From an uncultured Oscillospiraceae bacterium (lineage in GTDB: Bacteria; Bacillota; Clostridia; Oscillospirales; Acutalibacteraceae): DNA of 64,000 nt. The stretch spans positions 34,341 through 98,340 of the forward strand of contig URPQ01000001.1 in NCBI GenBank assembly GCA_900549755.1. The letters run 5' to 3'. Both the position numbers and the translations under genes were made by a program. Positions 1 through 9,959 of the stretch are shown piece by piece. Each line of letters opens with the position of its first letter. Position 1 is the first letter of the stretch. Under the pieces are notes generated by a model. That model was not told the origin of the DNA. It saw only the letters and a program-made list of their open reading frames with translations, and ran no database searches.

Positions 1-1
1 C

Positions 2-118
2 AGCCTTAACCCCTCGCTTATTATGAGCGCGTTTTTTGAGCAAACAAAAACGCCGCCCGCATATTTCACTGTTACGCGTTATATGCTGTACGACGGCGCT
101 ATGAATGAATTTAACTGA
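2..118 (+). CDS. C-terminal end of an unidentified protein (partial)
   Basis: An open frame enters from the left edge and ends at TGA 116-118, giving 38 residues that close with the motif DGAMNEFN. Composition looks like a real protein end (aromatic and hydrophobic residues alternating, no low complexity). It converges on the minus-strand gene that ends at 111, overlapping it by 8 bp. I do not recognise the family, and the start lies outside the window. No intrinsic terminator is visible between the two convergent genes. Confidence 0.45.
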   Translation, partial: SLNPSLIMSAFFEQTKTPPAYFTVTRYMLYDGAMNEFN

Positions 119-2237
119 TTTCGGCAAAAACACCTTGCATTGCCTTATATGATTTTTTAAGCCGTGTTTTAACGGTTATATTCCCGAGGGGACGAAACGC
201 GGCGGAAAACATTTTTATTTCACCGCCGCTGCCCGAGCCGACGTAAATATCCGAAAACGGAATAAAGCCTATTTCCTCTTTATTAAGCTCGCCTATACAT
301 ATGCCGAGCCTTGCGTTTGCAACGTTTAAAAGATACCAGGCAATGCGCACCTCCAGCTTTCCGTTTTTAAAATAAAAATCCGCCTGCGAGTCGTAATTGC
401 CGCTCTCGGGGTTTGCGTTGCCGTATTTTAAAAGTCCGCTTTCGTAATACTGCGGCGGAATTGTCTTTTTATCGTCGGGTAAATACATCTCGTTTGAAAC
501 AAGGGTGTTTATTTTAACATATTCCCCGCTGTTTTTAACCGCCGCTTTACCCTCAACAACCTTTTTCAAAACCGAATATCTGTAATTGAACAGGTCGTAA
601 TACGCGTCGCACAAAAGGCGCGTATTTTCTTTTCCGTTTATTTTAAGCAGAAAATCGCAGCTTTTATCAAACGTAAGCCCGTTACTGCGGCTCATAGCGC
701 TGCCCGTGCCCAAAACCGAAATCGGAACGTAATAAACTTTCTTTTCAAAATCAAAGCCCGCGGGCAGGTCTATATAAATGTGCATATACTCGGCGTCATA
801 CTGCACTTTAAGGCTCGTGCCGTTTACGGTGCTTACATTATCCCATTCGGTAAAATCGCCGTCGGGGTAAGCAACCGAGGTTTCAAAGCTTAACATGCCG
901 TAGCCCTGCTCGGCAGAGGAAAGGTTACGCGTTCTGTCGGTCGGGTTATCGGGGTAATACATAACCGTGTTCCAGGTGCGCTTGAACCATTCGTCCTGCC
1001 AGGAGAAAAGCAAGCCGCCGCAGTAGCCCTCAAGCGCTATGCTGCGGGTCATATCGGCGCAGTATTTTCCCTGCTCTTCCTCTGTCAGTCCGCCCTGATT
1101 ATAGCCCATAACCGATTTATGCGCCACCCCGCGCGAGGTGGAAAGCCCGTATTCCGCAATAAGCACAGGCACGGTATACTGCGTTTTAAGCGCCTTTAAA
1201 TACGCGCGGTAGGTGTTTTGCCGTCCGTTCTCATCGCGGTAGTCAAGGTATTCCTTTTGGTAGTTCATAAATTCGGGGTAATATGGGTAAACGTCAACCG
1301 CGGCGAAAAGCCCGGGAGCGTATTTTTCGGTTTTCAGTATATTTTCGGTATTGACCAATTGAGAATCCTCTTCCTCAAACGGCTCGTTAGAGTGGGTGAG
1401 CGTATCAAGCGTTTGCCAGTTTAAAAACGCAACGGGGGTCTGGTGCGAATAGCTTTCGGTTTCAAAGCTTATAAGGCTTTCCCCCACCTCGCACAAAAAC
1501 GCCTCAAAGGGCGACGCGTTTTTCGCGGTGTAAAGGTATTTTCCCGAAAAGCTGTTTTGCTTAGGGTGCGAGGCATTTGTCTCCGCCACAAAATCGGCGG
1601 GGTATTCAAGCCCCAGTATATATCCCACCACATACTTTGAAATATCCTTATCGTATACCGCGGGGGAAATTTTGCCGTAAACGGTGTAATCGCTGTTGCC
1701 GTGAACAATATCCACCGTTTCTTTAGCCGAGCGCTTAAAGGCGTTTATAATAATTTCGTCGCTTTCAAGCGCGTCGGTCAGCTCGTACATTAAATCCTCG
1801 GAAAACCATATGCCCTGAATAAGATAGAGCGGCGACTCTGCATTACGGCTGTTAAAATCGTAAAGCGCCCTGTAAAAATCGGGGTTCATAACCGTAAACA
1901 CCCGCACGGTGTTCGCGTTCATCTGCTTTATTTTTTCAAACCAATCGGTATAGGTGGAGTAAGAAACATTCGGGTTATTAAGGTCGGTAAGGGCGCTTGT
2001 AAGCCCCATATTAACGCCCTTAATATAAAAAAGCTCCGGTTTCTCCCCCATATTGCTGTAAAAATAGCCGTTTTCATTTGTAAAAAAGGCAAAATCATTA
2101 TCGCCCTGCGGTGGTTTTACGCTATCGGTCGGAAACGAAAATTCACTTTGGCTTTTTTTGTTTATTACCGGGCTTTTACAGCCCGATAATGAGAATATAA
2201 GCGTGAAAATAAGCAGCAGCGAGGTTATTTTTTTCAT
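111..2237 (-). CDS. Exported lipoprotein, TIM-barrel glycosidase-like with CBM9-like tail
   Basis: 708 aa. The signal peptide ends in the lipobox LSGC (Cys20), so the protein should be anchored outside the membrane. Residues about 70-430 look like a clan GH-A-type TIM barrel. Candidate acid/base is Glu211 in GLEY and candidate nucleophile is Glu362 in IAEYGLSTSRG; both are conserved in the neighbouring paralogue (2234-4444). From about 455 a second domain opens with DGDFTEWDN, typical of CBM9/DOMON-like carbohydrate-binding folds. It is the last gene of the riboswitch-led operon, its start overlapping the previous stop by 4 nt (ATGA). Likely role: trimming or releasing the polymer made by the operon's synthase. 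The glycosidase family and substrate are not identified. Confidence 0.75.
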   Translation of the reverse strand: MKKITSLLLIFTLIFSLSGCKSPVINKKSQSEFSFPTDSVKPPQGDNDFAFFTNENGYFYSNMGEKPELFYIKGVNMGLTSALTDLNNPNVSYSTYTDWFEKIKQMNANTVRVFTVMNPDFYRALYDFNSRNAESPLYLIQGIWFSEDLMYELTDALESDEIIINAFKRSAKETVDIVHGNSDYTVYGKISPAVYDKDISKYVVGYILGLEYPADFVAETNASHPKQNSFSGKYLYTAKNASPFEAFLCEVGESLISFETESYSHQTPVAFLNWQTLDTLTHSNEPFEEEDSQLVNTENILKTEKYAPGLFAAVDVYPYYPEFMNYQKEYLDYRDENGRQNTYRAYLKALKTQYTVPVLIAEYGLSTSRGVAHKSVMGYNQGGLTEEEQGKYCADMTRSIALEGYCGGLLFSWQDEWFKRTWNTVMYYPDNPTDRTRNLSSAEQGYGMLSFETSVAYPDGDFTEWDNVSTVNGTSLKVQYDAEYMHIYIDLPAGFDFEKKVYYVPISVLGTGSAMSRSNGLTFDKSCDFLLKINGKENTRLLCDAYYDLFNYRYSVLKKVVEGKAAVKNSGEYVKINTLVSNEMYLPDDKKTIPPQYYESGLLKYGNANPESGNYDSQADFYFKNGKLEVRIAWYLLNVANARLGICIGELNKEEIGFIPFSDIYVGSGSGGEIKMFSAAFRPLGNITVKTRLKKSYKAMQGVFAEIS

Positions 2238-4444
2238 TTTTTCTCCGTGAATTTCTTAAAATAATTTTGCAGCTCGTAATATGCGGGTTTCAGCCTTTCG
2301 TGCCATGTGGGGGTATTCCAGCCGTTATATTCATAGCTGCCGCCGAGAGTGATTTTAAGGCTTTCGGTGCCCGTGCGGTAAGCAAAGCCGAAATCAAAGC
2401 TTTGGTACGCCTGCGGCGATATTACCTGCGTTTTACGAAAATCCGATATTTGCTGCTTGCCCGAGGGGTCCATTACATTGAGCAGCTGCCACGGTATTCT
2501 TATTTCAAGCTTGCCGTTTTTAAAGTAAAAATCCGAAAGCGATTTATATTCCTGCGCTTTGGGATTGCCGTTTCCGTAGCGCAGCTTTCCGGTTTCATAA
2601 GCCTTATCGGGCACAACCTGATTTGTCCCCTTAACGGTCAAATTATAGCCGTAGCACAGCCGCATTATATCAAACATACCGCTGTTTTTAACTCCCGCGT
2701 TTTCCTCCGCCTTAATATCGCTTAATTTCTTTGACTCAAGGAAGTAGTAATTGAACGCATCATAATAACGGTCTACATAAATATGCGAATTATCCTTACC
2801 GTTTATATAAATCAGAAAATCGGCGGCGGTATCAAACTCGGCGTTGTACTGCGCGGCTTTTAGGTTGCCCTGGTCGGCAATGGTGTTTATCGGAATAAGC
2901 AGCGTATCCTTTTCAAAATCATAGTTCCCCGCGTCCAGCATTATATACAGGTATCTTTCATCACTCTTTATATAAAGCTTGCCCTGCCCGGTGGTAACGG
3001 TGGGCTGTGTGTTTTTCCATTCGGATACGTCCCCGTCAACATATGCCGCCATACTCTCTTTACCTGGGTCAAACGCCAGCAACCCGAAGCACTGCTCGGT
3101 CGTTTGAATGTTCGACCAGTAAGGGCGGCGATCGGCTATATCAAACATAACGTTATTCCAGGTGCGCTTGAACCACTCATCCTGCCAGGTGAACACAATT
3201 CCGCCGGCATATTTCGCGTTTTCAATACTGCCGAGCATATCTATAAGCATAGCGCCCTGCGCGGTTTCGTCCACCATACCCTGGTTATAGCCCATAACGC
3301 TCTCGTGCCCCATACCGCGTGAGGTGGGAATACCGAACTCCGCCACGATTATAGGCACGGTGTGCGCCAGCTTTAAATCCTCTAAATACGCCTCGTAGGT
3401 GTTCACCTTTCCGCTGTCGTCGGTGTATTCAAGGTAATCCTCTTGGTAATTCAGACTGTCGGGATAATAGGGATAAATATGGTAAGAAGCGAACATTCCC
3501 GGTCCGAAATTGCGGCACTTTACGTTTTCGGTGTTTACGGTAGCCTTATCCTCATCAAAGTGCGGCTCGTTCGGGTGGGTGAGCGGGTCGGTGGTTATCC
3601 AGTTGCTGAAAGCAAGCGGAACCTGAAATTTGTAGGTTTCCGCCTCGTGCTTTATAAGCGCGTCTCCCACGCGGCACAAAAACGCCTCGAAGGGCGAAGC
3701 GGTCTGCGTATACAAATACTCGCCGTCGTAATCCTTTTTATCGGGGTGCTGGTTGTTGGTATTTATAACAAAATTCGGGTCCCATTCAATGCCTATAATC
3801 CACCCTACAAGCCATGGCGACACATCGGTGTTGTACGTTCCGTATGCCTCACCCGCGGTTTCGGCAATTTTTGCCTTGCCGTGAATTACGTTTACAAGGT
3901 TTACCGCGTCAGTCATGAAATCGTTCAGTATCTTTTCATTTTCGGCGTAGGTATCGGATAAACGCTCTATATCCTCCTCGTTTACCCATATGCCCTGGTA
4001 AAGATACAGCTTGTTTTTCGCCTTTTTATTGAAGTCCCCAAGCGCCTGGTAAAACTGCGGCGGCATAAGGGTATAAATTCGTATGCAGTTGCAGTTCATT
4101 TCGCTTATATAGCCGAACCAGCGGTAATAGGTATCGTAGGATATCGTCAGGTCTCCCGGGAAAAGCCCCGGCTCGGTTGCGCCTATATTAACGCCGCGCA
4201 TGAACATCTGTTTCCAGTCGCCGCTTTCGTAAATGTAGAAATAATCGCCTTCCGCTTTAAAGCGGAAGCTTATGCCGGTTTGATTATCGGTGTAGCTTTC
4301 GGCGCCGCCGGCAGACGAGTCCTTTTCTTTCTTTTTTGTGTAAAAGGAAATTCCGTGTATTCCGAATATTTCAAGAAGTCCGGTTTGAGCAAGGCAGACA
4401 AGCACCAAAAGCGTTGCCACGACCGAAATAACGACCTTTTTCAT
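2234..4444 (-). CDS. Membrane-anchored TIM-barrel glycosidase-like protein, paralogue of 111-2237
   Basis: 736 aa with a hydrophobic N-terminal segment (residues 5-23) and no convincing lipobox, so probably a signal anchor or cleaved signal. The body matches the downstream paralogue throughout: RGVNIG near the barrel start, GIEW as candidate acid/base, VAEFGIPTSRG as candidate nucleophile strand, and a shared WQDEWFKRTWN motif closing the barrel. The C-terminal 230 residues open with VDGDVSEWKN and resemble CBM9-like domains. Start and stop overlap both neighbours by 4 nt, so it is translationally coupled. Tandem duplication with both catalytic Glu kept suggests two related activities on one polysaccharide. 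Family number and linkage specificity cannot be told from sequence alone. Confidence 0.75.
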   Translation of the reverse strand: MKKVVISVVATLLVLVCLAQTGLLEIFGIHGISFYTKKKEKDSSAGGAESYTDNQTGISFRFKAEGDYFYIYESGDWKQMFMRGVNIGATEPGLFPGDLTISYDTYYRWFGYISEMNCNCIRIYTLMPPQFYQALGDFNKKAKNKLYLYQGIWVNEEDIERLSDTYAENEKILNDFMTDAVNLVNVIHGKAKIAETAGEAYGTYNTDVSPWLVGWIIGIEWDPNFVINTNNQHPDKKDYDGEYLYTQTASPFEAFLCRVGDALIKHEAETYKFQVPLAFSNWITTDPLTHPNEPHFDEDKATVNTENVKCRNFGPGMFASYHIYPYYPDSLNYQEDYLEYTDDSGKVNTYEAYLEDLKLAHTVPIIVAEFGIPTSRGMGHESVMGYNQGMVDETAQGAMLIDMLGSIENAKYAGGIVFTWQDEWFKRTWNNVMFDIADRRPYWSNIQTTEQCFGLLAFDPGKESMAAYVDGDVSEWKNTQPTVTTGQGKLYIKSDERYLYIMLDAGNYDFEKDTLLIPINTIADQGNLKAAQYNAEFDTAADFLIYINGKDNSHIYVDRYYDAFNYYFLESKKLSDIKAEENAGVKNSGMFDIMRLCYGYNLTVKGTNQVVPDKAYETGKLRYGNGNPKAQEYKSLSDFYFKNGKLEIRIPWQLLNVMDPSGKQQISDFRKTQVISPQAYQSFDFGFAYRTGTESLKITLGGSYEYNGWNTPTWHERLKPAYYELQNYFKKFTEKK

Positions 4445-5853
4445 TGCTCAACATCCTTTCTTTTAATTTTGCCCCAGGTTTTTCTGAGCTTTCGGTATTT
4501 TAAAATGCCCTCCAGGCGGAAAAGGGTTATCATTTGCCGATAACCGAAGTTTTCAAGAACGGCGTAAAGCGATAATGACAGGCACTGTTTTGCGCTCATA
4601 ACCGATCTTCGTGTGTATTGCTCCAAAATAAGGCTGCCCATTGAAAGTATAACGCCGAGCAGCACGGCAAGCAGAAAATAAATTGTGAAGAAGAACATAT
4701 TAAGCTCGCCCATTAAAAGCGAAAACGGAATTATGAAATAGCCGAGCGCCTCAACCACCGCTCCGAAAAGCTCAAACACCCAGTTATAGGGTATTGCCGC
4801 AAGCCCCACGCTGCCGTAGCGCGGGTTGAAGAAAAGCCCCTTGTGCGCAAGCAGCGTATCAAGCAAGCCTATCTGCCAGCGCCTGCGCTGACTGCGTATA
4901 TCGTTTACCGACATGGGTCCCTGCGTCCAGCACACCGCGTCCTCGCAGAATATTATTTTATATTTGCGCCTGTTTGCGCGCATATATTTGTGAAGGCGCA
5001 CTACAATTTCCATATCCTCGCCTATTGTGTTGGTCTTGTAACCGCCCACCTCAATTACCGCCTGTTTTTTAAAAACGCCGAACGCGCCCGACACTATAAG
5101 CATTGAGTTTGTGGCGCCCCAGCTTACCCTGCCCGAGAGGAAAGAACGGTAATATTCCACAATCTGAAAGCGCTCTATCATTTTCTGCGGCATTGAAAAG
5201 CCGCTTACCCGCCCGTCACGTATTTTAAAGCCGTTTGCAATGCGCACAAGTCCGCCCGCCACAACCGTATCGGTATTTTTAAGAAACTCAACCGAAAGTC
5301 TTAAAAGCGCGTCCGGCTCAATGCGGGAATCCGCGTCAAGGCAGGCAAAAAGCGGGTAGGAGGATATATTTATCCCTGCGTTCAGCGCGTCGGATTTACC
5401 GCCGTTTTCCTTATCAACATAAATAAGGTTTGGGTACTCTATGTTATAGTATACCCCGCGGACTTCCTTTGTGGGTATTGAGGTTTTTACGGCGGATTCG
5501 ATTTTATAAAGCCCGAAGGTCTCCACAATTTTTTCGTGAGTTTTATCGGTCGAGCCGTCGTTCACAACCACAATTTCAAACTGCGGGTAATCTATTTTCA
5601 TAAGCGATTTTATGTTTGAAACAATATTTTCCTGCTCGTTATACGCCGGTATAAGCAAAGAAATGGGTAAAAGATTTTCGCTTGAAACATATCTTCCGTA
5701 GTCGTTTGACTGCCTTGCCTTATCGTTTTTGCGCACCCGCACAAACGAAATTATGAGCTGAATTATGTATATCAGGCTCAGAATAATGGTAAATGCCATG
5801 CAAAACCAGTTAAAAAAGGATATAAAGTAGCGTACATAGGTTATGAAATTCAA
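4441..5853 (-). CDS. Processive family 2 glycosyltransferase (polysaccharide synthase-like)
   Basis: 470 aa. One N-terminal membrane helix (about 17-38), a cytosolic GT-A domain, then several C-terminal helices (about 340-430), the layout of cellulose/PNAG/hyaluronan synthases. Motifs seen: NDGSTD (98-103), DAD (173-175), GED (278-280) and QRRRW (322-326); the last is the hallmark of processive GT2 enzymes. It probably polymerises an NDP-sugar and moves the chain across the membrane. There is no PilZ domain, so c-di-GMP control here would be through the leader riboswitch rather than direct binding. It lies between the HEAT protein and two glycosidase-like proteins, 2 nt from one and overlapping the other. 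The sugar is unknown. Confidence 0.88.
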   Translation of the reverse strand: MNFITYVRYFISFFNWFCMAFTIILSLIYIIQLIISFVRVRKNDKARQSNDYGRYVSSENLLPISLLIPAYNEQENIVSNIKSLMKIDYPQFEIVVVNDGSTDKTHEKIVETFGLYKIESAVKTSIPTKEVRGVYYNIEYPNLIYVDKENGGKSDALNAGINISSYPLFACLDADSRIEPDALLRLSVEFLKNTDTVVAGGLVRIANGFKIRDGRVSGFSMPQKMIERFQIVEYYRSFLSGRVSWGATNSMLIVSGAFGVFKKQAVIEVGGYKTNTIGEDMEIVVRLHKYMRANRRKYKIIFCEDAVCWTQGPMSVNDIRSQRRRWQIGLLDTLLAHKGLFFNPRYGSVGLAAIPYNWVFELFGAVVEALGYFIIPFSLLMGELNMFFFTIYFLLAVLLGVILSMGSLILEQYTRRSVMSAKQCLSLSLYAVLENFGYRQMITLFRLEGILKYRKLRKTWGKIKRKDVEQ

Positions 5854-5855
5854 AC

Positions 5856-6953
5856 TTAATCCTCCTTTAAATTAACCGAACGGTAAAGCGCGTATTTAAC
5901 CGCGTCCGACGCATACTTATCGTACCCGCCGAGCACATCCTCAACTTCCGAAATATTTACGTTCATATCAATAAGCGAATACGCCGCCGCCTGGCGTACC
6001 CACCATTCCTTATCCTTTGTGGCTTCCTTTACGCCCTGTATTGCCGCGGGGGTGCCCAGCTTCTGAAGCCCCTTAACGGCGGCGGAGCGCACTACCCACT
6101 CCCTGTCCTTTGCGGCGGTGAGCAGCGTGTGCTCATCTGCCGGGTCGGCAAGAAAACCGAGCGCCCGCACGCAGGCTATGCGCATATCGGTATTCCGCGA
6201 AGCGGTACCCTCGGAATAAAGGCGGTGAAAGCGCTTAAAACCGTATGGTGCAATAGCCTTTATTATAACCGCTTTCATATACTCATCGCATTTTTCAATT
6301 ACCGCGACCGCCAGAGCCTCTCTGTCCGCGCTGAAATTTGCAAAAAGCTCGTATATAATGCGGAATGAGAACTTTTTATCATTTTGGATTTTTAAAATAT
6401 ATTCCGCCACGCCCTCTGTATATCCCAAACGTGCAAGCGCCATTGCGGCGTTGTAGGCAATGCTGCGGTTTTTACCCTTTGAAAGCTCGTAAATATCGTT
6501 TAAATAATCATAAGCGTCTAAATCGGCAAGTCGGCGGCAGGCATAGCCCACCCTGTATTTATCGCCCGATTTTAAAATATCCGAAAAAAGCTTTACGGGG
6601 TCAAGCGCCGCATACACACCGTCAATAACCATATCCTTTCTGCCGATGGTTTCGCTGTCGCCGTATTCCTCCCAAAAAAGGAGCTGCGCGCTTATCATTT
6701 CAAAAAGCCTTGTATCGTTTCCCATAAGCTCCTTTAAAAGCTCGGTTTCATTTTTGCGGCTGTTTTCGGTAGGGCTGTAAATAATGCCCTCTACCATACT
6801 CTGAATTTTCTGCGATGCCGCCGTGTATTTATTTTTGCTGTCCTCCTGCCGTTTAGCCAGAATTGCCAGCCACAAATACTCACCGCCTAAAACCAGCAGG
6901 CAGAAAATAATGCTTAACACCGCAAACAGTTCATAATGCAAAGCCCTTAGCAC
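5856..6953 (-). CDS. Membrane-anchored HEAT-repeat protein
   Basis: 365 aa. A single membrane helix lies at about residues 9-30, followed by a cytosolic region. From about 150 it carries repeating helical pairs of HEAT/PBS-lyase type, seen in AYNAAMALARLG, RIACVRALGFLADP, VVRSAAVKGLQKLGTP and WVRQAAAYSLIDM. Such solenoids are protein-binding scaffolds. It is placed immediately upstream of the glycosyltransferase (2-nt gap), so an assembly or regulatory role for the synthase complex is the natural inference. No catalytic motif is visible. The start is at the first ATG, preceded by the purine-rich AGGGAGGTG. Confidence 0.8.
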   Translation of the reverse strand: MLRALHYELFAVLSIIFCLLVLGGEYLWLAILAKRQEDSKNKYTAASQKIQSMVEGIIYSPTENSRKNETELLKELMGNDTRLFEMISAQLLFWEEYGDSETIGRKDMVIDGVYAALDPVKLFSDILKSGDKYRVGYACRRLADLDAYDYLNDIYELSKGKNRSIAYNAAMALARLGYTEGVAEYILKIQNDKKFSFRIIYELFANFSADREALAVAVIEKCDEYMKAVIIKAIAPYGFKRFHRLYSEGTASRNTDMRIACVRALGFLADPADEHTLLTAAKDREWVVRSAAVKGLQKLGTPAAIQGVKEATKDKEWWVRQAAAYSLIDMNVNISEVEDVLGGYDKYASDAVKYALYRSVNLKED

Positions 6954-6959
6954 CTCCCT

Positions 6960-9959
6960 TTATTTTGATGCAAAATATTTCTTTATCTGCGCAAAGCTTT
7001 CCTTTTCGCGCATGGTGTAGTTCACCTTTTCCCAGGTTGCCCATTTAAAGGTTTTGTAAGCCGGGTCTTCCTTTTTCTCGGGGAACAGGTAAAGCTGGTC
7101 GCCCGTTTGCTTATCGGCTATAAGCACCGAAACAATAGCGCCGTTTGTGCTTACCGTCTTTGCCTGACCCGATAAAGCGCCCTCGTTATTTATAACAATT
7201 CGCTGTGACGGGTCTGTAACGTTAAGCCATGACCAGGGTATTCTTATATAAATTGTAGAGCCGGTCTGGTAAAACTGGTTATCGCCCGAGGTAAAGCCGC
7301 CGTATTTAAGGCGGGAAACAAGGTTATAATCCCCAGAGTAGCTTTCCTTTGTAGCATACGCGCCGCGGCTGCGGTCATATGATTTTATAACGTACAGCCC
7401 CGCTTCCTGCTTGCCGTCAAACCGTAAAACAAACTCCATACCCGAAAGGGAGGTTGGGGTGCAGTCCTTTGAATAGTAGTATTCGCCGTCATTCCGCTGG
7501 TAGGTATCTATGCCTATAAAGAACTGCTCGGTTGAAAAATCAATCTCGGTCAGCAGCTGTGCGGATATATAGAAATATCCCGCTCCCGAGGATAGCGAAA
7601 GCATCTGAACGCGGTCGTCGTCCGATAGGTTTATTCCCGTCTCCTTGGGTGCTTCGGAGTCAAGCGCCACAAGCCCCGTGGTTTGCGCGGGGTCGGCTAC
7701 ATTCTGCCACAGGCTGTTGTTTTCAAGCGGCACCGTGAACGGGTAAAGCTCATCGGATACAGCTGACCAATCATCGTTAAGGTCTGCCGCCACCGCTGCC
7801 GCAGCGCCCGCCTTGTCCGCCGCCGAAAGCAGAGCCACAGTTTGCTGACCCTGTGTTTTTTCGGTAACGGCGGCTCTGTCGCCCTGACCGTTTGCAGAGT
7901 TTGCGCCCAGCCCCGAAATCAGCAGTCGGTTACCCGTCGCGCTGTTAAGGCTTTCAAATTCCTCTTCCTTAACATCTCCGTAAGAAACGGCAAAGAATGC
8001 GTAATTTTCGCGGCAGGCTTTGTCGCTTATTATATCGCCAAGCGAATACGCACCATCGCCCGCCGTTTCGCTGCCCTTTATAAGCGATTTATCGCAATAA
8101 ACGCCTATCGGCACGGTGCTGCCGTACTGCCCTGCTGCGCGCTCCTGCACCGTATCGTACATAAGCGCGGCAATTCCCGCGTTTCCGCCGGAGGCGGCAT
8201 ATTTGCCCGAATATGAAATATTTGCGGGCGCGTTTTCGGCGTTTAACGTAACCGCAAGCAGATAAGCTGATACATCAATAAAGTATGATGAGGTTTCTTC
8301 GCTGCCGCTCGGTTTAAATGTGCCCTTGCCGTGAAGAACGTCAACCGCCGACTGTAAGCGGGTTTTAATATTATCCTCGTTTTCATCCCCGTTTACGGCA
8401 ATATTCTGTATTATATAAACCGTATCCGCTCCCGATTTTGTATTGTTGGAATAAACCGCGCGGTAAAACTCAGGCGGCAGAATATCCTTTGCGTAAATAC
8501 AGTTCGCGCCCAGCTTCAGCGCCTTGTCAATTAAATTCTGATAAAAGGTATAATTCCGCGAAAAGCCCTTTTGCCCCGGCTCCGAGCCGTTAATGCTTAC
8601 GGCGTTAATTCGCATATCCTCCCAATTATCCCCCGAAAGCAGCTGAAAACCGCTGTCGGTAATGCGGAAACGCTCCGCCTTGTTATTACCCGTTTCCGCT
8701 TTTGCCTTGGGCTCAATTTCTTTAAGAATTTTTTTCATTAAGGGGTTGTAAAAATTCCAGTAAAAATTGCTTATATCGCCCTGGCGGTCGTAGGATATCC
8801 ACCGGTAAACGCTTTCGGCAAACAAAAAGCGATTGTAATTTTCGTGGCTTACATAATCGTTAAAATCGCCCGCGAAATAATAAACCGGCGCCTTTCCCTC
8901 TACCCTTTTGCACATTGCCGCCGAAAAAACGGGACTTTTTAAAACGCCCTTGAGCTTTTCCATACCCGTAGCGTTTACGTCAAATTCAAAGCTTGCAATA
9001 ACATCCGTACCGCTGTTCGGCTCAACAATTTCAAACCAGTTGTAAAAGTTCACCTTATTGCAGCTGCCGAACTGCTTTTTAAAATCCTTGTTTATGCGCA
9101 CGGTAAGCAGGTTTTTAGATTCAAAGTCGGTTTTCTGCTCAAGAATTATAATTCTGTCTGAGGAAACGAGCAGTATTCCGGGTCCCGAAAATTGCCACTC
9201 AACGCCCTCCTGCTTTTCATACATCGGCGGCGCCCAGTCGGGCACGTCGGTGAAATCCTGCAAATCGTAAATATATCGTCCCACCCAGCCCGTCGGTCTT
9301 ATGCCGCAAAGCGAGGATAACTGCGAATAAACCGAGGAATCAAGCCCCGAATTAAAAAGTTCCATTTCCGCAACAACGGTTGCGCCGTTTTCGTAGGCAT
9401 ATGAAATAACCGACATATCGTCTACGGTTATTCCGGCGCCCCTAGCCGTGGAATTATCGTAATAGCCGTAGGTATCGTCCACCGCGCCGTAAACGTCCGC
9501 AATATACATAAGGTCGGGCGTGTAATCGAGGGTGGATAAATCACGTCGAGACTTTATTTTGCCTGTTTCATCAAGCAGCGGTCCGAAATAATCGGTTTTG
9601 TAATTATAAAATTTTTTATTCTGAAAAACATACTTCTGCTGCTCCAAAAGCCAGAAAAAGCCCTGATGCTTGCGGTAGGCAGAGCGTATGTCAATATCGT
9701 TGCCGTCCTCTACGGTTAAAACCGTTTTATCAAGCAGGCAAACGTTAAGCAGGGTTTTAGGCTTTATCCGCCACCCTATAAACACAAAAGCAAACAGTGC
9801 CAGAAACACAAGGGGTATAATAAAATACCACTTTGCTTTTTTCGGCTTTTTAACCTTTTCAACCTCAGCCTCAGTCTGCTTTTCGCGGTCTTTTTCCGGG
9901 TCAAAGCGTATTTCTCCGTCCTCGGCGGTAAATTCGTTTTCGTTCGGGTTTTCGTTCAT
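6960..9959 (-). CDS. Large membrane-anchored protein with degenerate glycosidase-like C-terminal half
   Basis: 999 aa. A charged cytosolic N-terminus of about 43 residues, one membrane helix (44-63), then a large external part. Residues about 70-430 form a domain I do not recognise (rich in Tyr/Trp/Asp). From about 450 the protein follows the two downstream glycosidase-like paralogues, including the start AVSINGSEPG and a CBM9-like C-terminus. The catalytic positions are lost: the strand corresponding to IAE(F/Y)G reads LISGLGANSANG, and the GLE(Y/W) strand reads VTLNAENA. It is therefore probably a non-catalytic binding or scaffolding subunit outside the membrane. It may play the part BcsB-like subunits play for other synthases, though no homology to BcsB is claimed. 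Start and stop overlap or abut its neighbours. Confidence 0.72.
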   Translation of the reverse strand: MNENPNENEFTAEDGEIRFDPEKDREKQTEAEVEKVKKPKKAKWYFIIPLVFLALFAFVFIGWRIKPKTLLNVCLLDKTVLTVEDGNDIDIRSAYRKHQGFFWLLEQQKYVFQNKKFYNYKTDYFGPLLDETGKIKSRRDLSTLDYTPDLMYIADVYGAVDDTYGYYDNSTARGAGITVDDMSVISYAYENGATVVAEMELFNSGLDSSVYSQLSSLCGIRPTGWVGRYIYDLQDFTDVPDWAPPMYEKQEGVEWQFSGPGILLVSSDRIIILEQKTDFESKNLLTVRINKDFKKQFGSCNKVNFYNWFEIVEPNSGTDVIASFEFDVNATGMEKLKGVLKSPVFSAAMCKRVEGKAPVYYFAGDFNDYVSHENYNRFLFAESVYRWISYDRQGDISNFYWNFYNPLMKKILKEIEPKAKAETGNNKAERFRITDSGFQLLSGDNWEDMRINAVSINGSEPGQKGFSRNYTFYQNLIDKALKLGANCIYAKDILPPEFYRAVYSNNTKSGADTVYIIQNIAVNGDENEDNIKTRLQSAVDVLHGKGTFKPSGSEETSSYFIDVSAYLLAVTLNAENAPANISYSGKYAASGGNAGIAALMYDTVQERAAGQYGSTVPIGVYCDKSLIKGSETAGDGAYSLGDIISDKACRENYAFFAVSYGDVKEEEFESLNSATGNRLLISGLGANSANGQGDRAAVTEKTQGQQTVALLSAADKAGAAAAVAADLNDDWSAVSDELYPFTVPLENNSLWQNVADPAQTTGLVALDSEAPKETGINLSDDDRVQMLSLSSGAGYFYISAQLLTEIDFSTEQFFIGIDTYQRNDGEYYYSKDCTPTSLSGMEFVLRFDGKQEAGLYVIKSYDRSRGAYATKESYSGDYNLVSRLKYGGFTSGDNQFYQTGSTIYIRIPWSWLNVTDPSQRIVINNEGALSGQAKTVSTNGAIVSVLIADKQTGDQLYLFPEKKEDPAYKTFKWATWEKVNYTMREKESFAQIKKYFASK

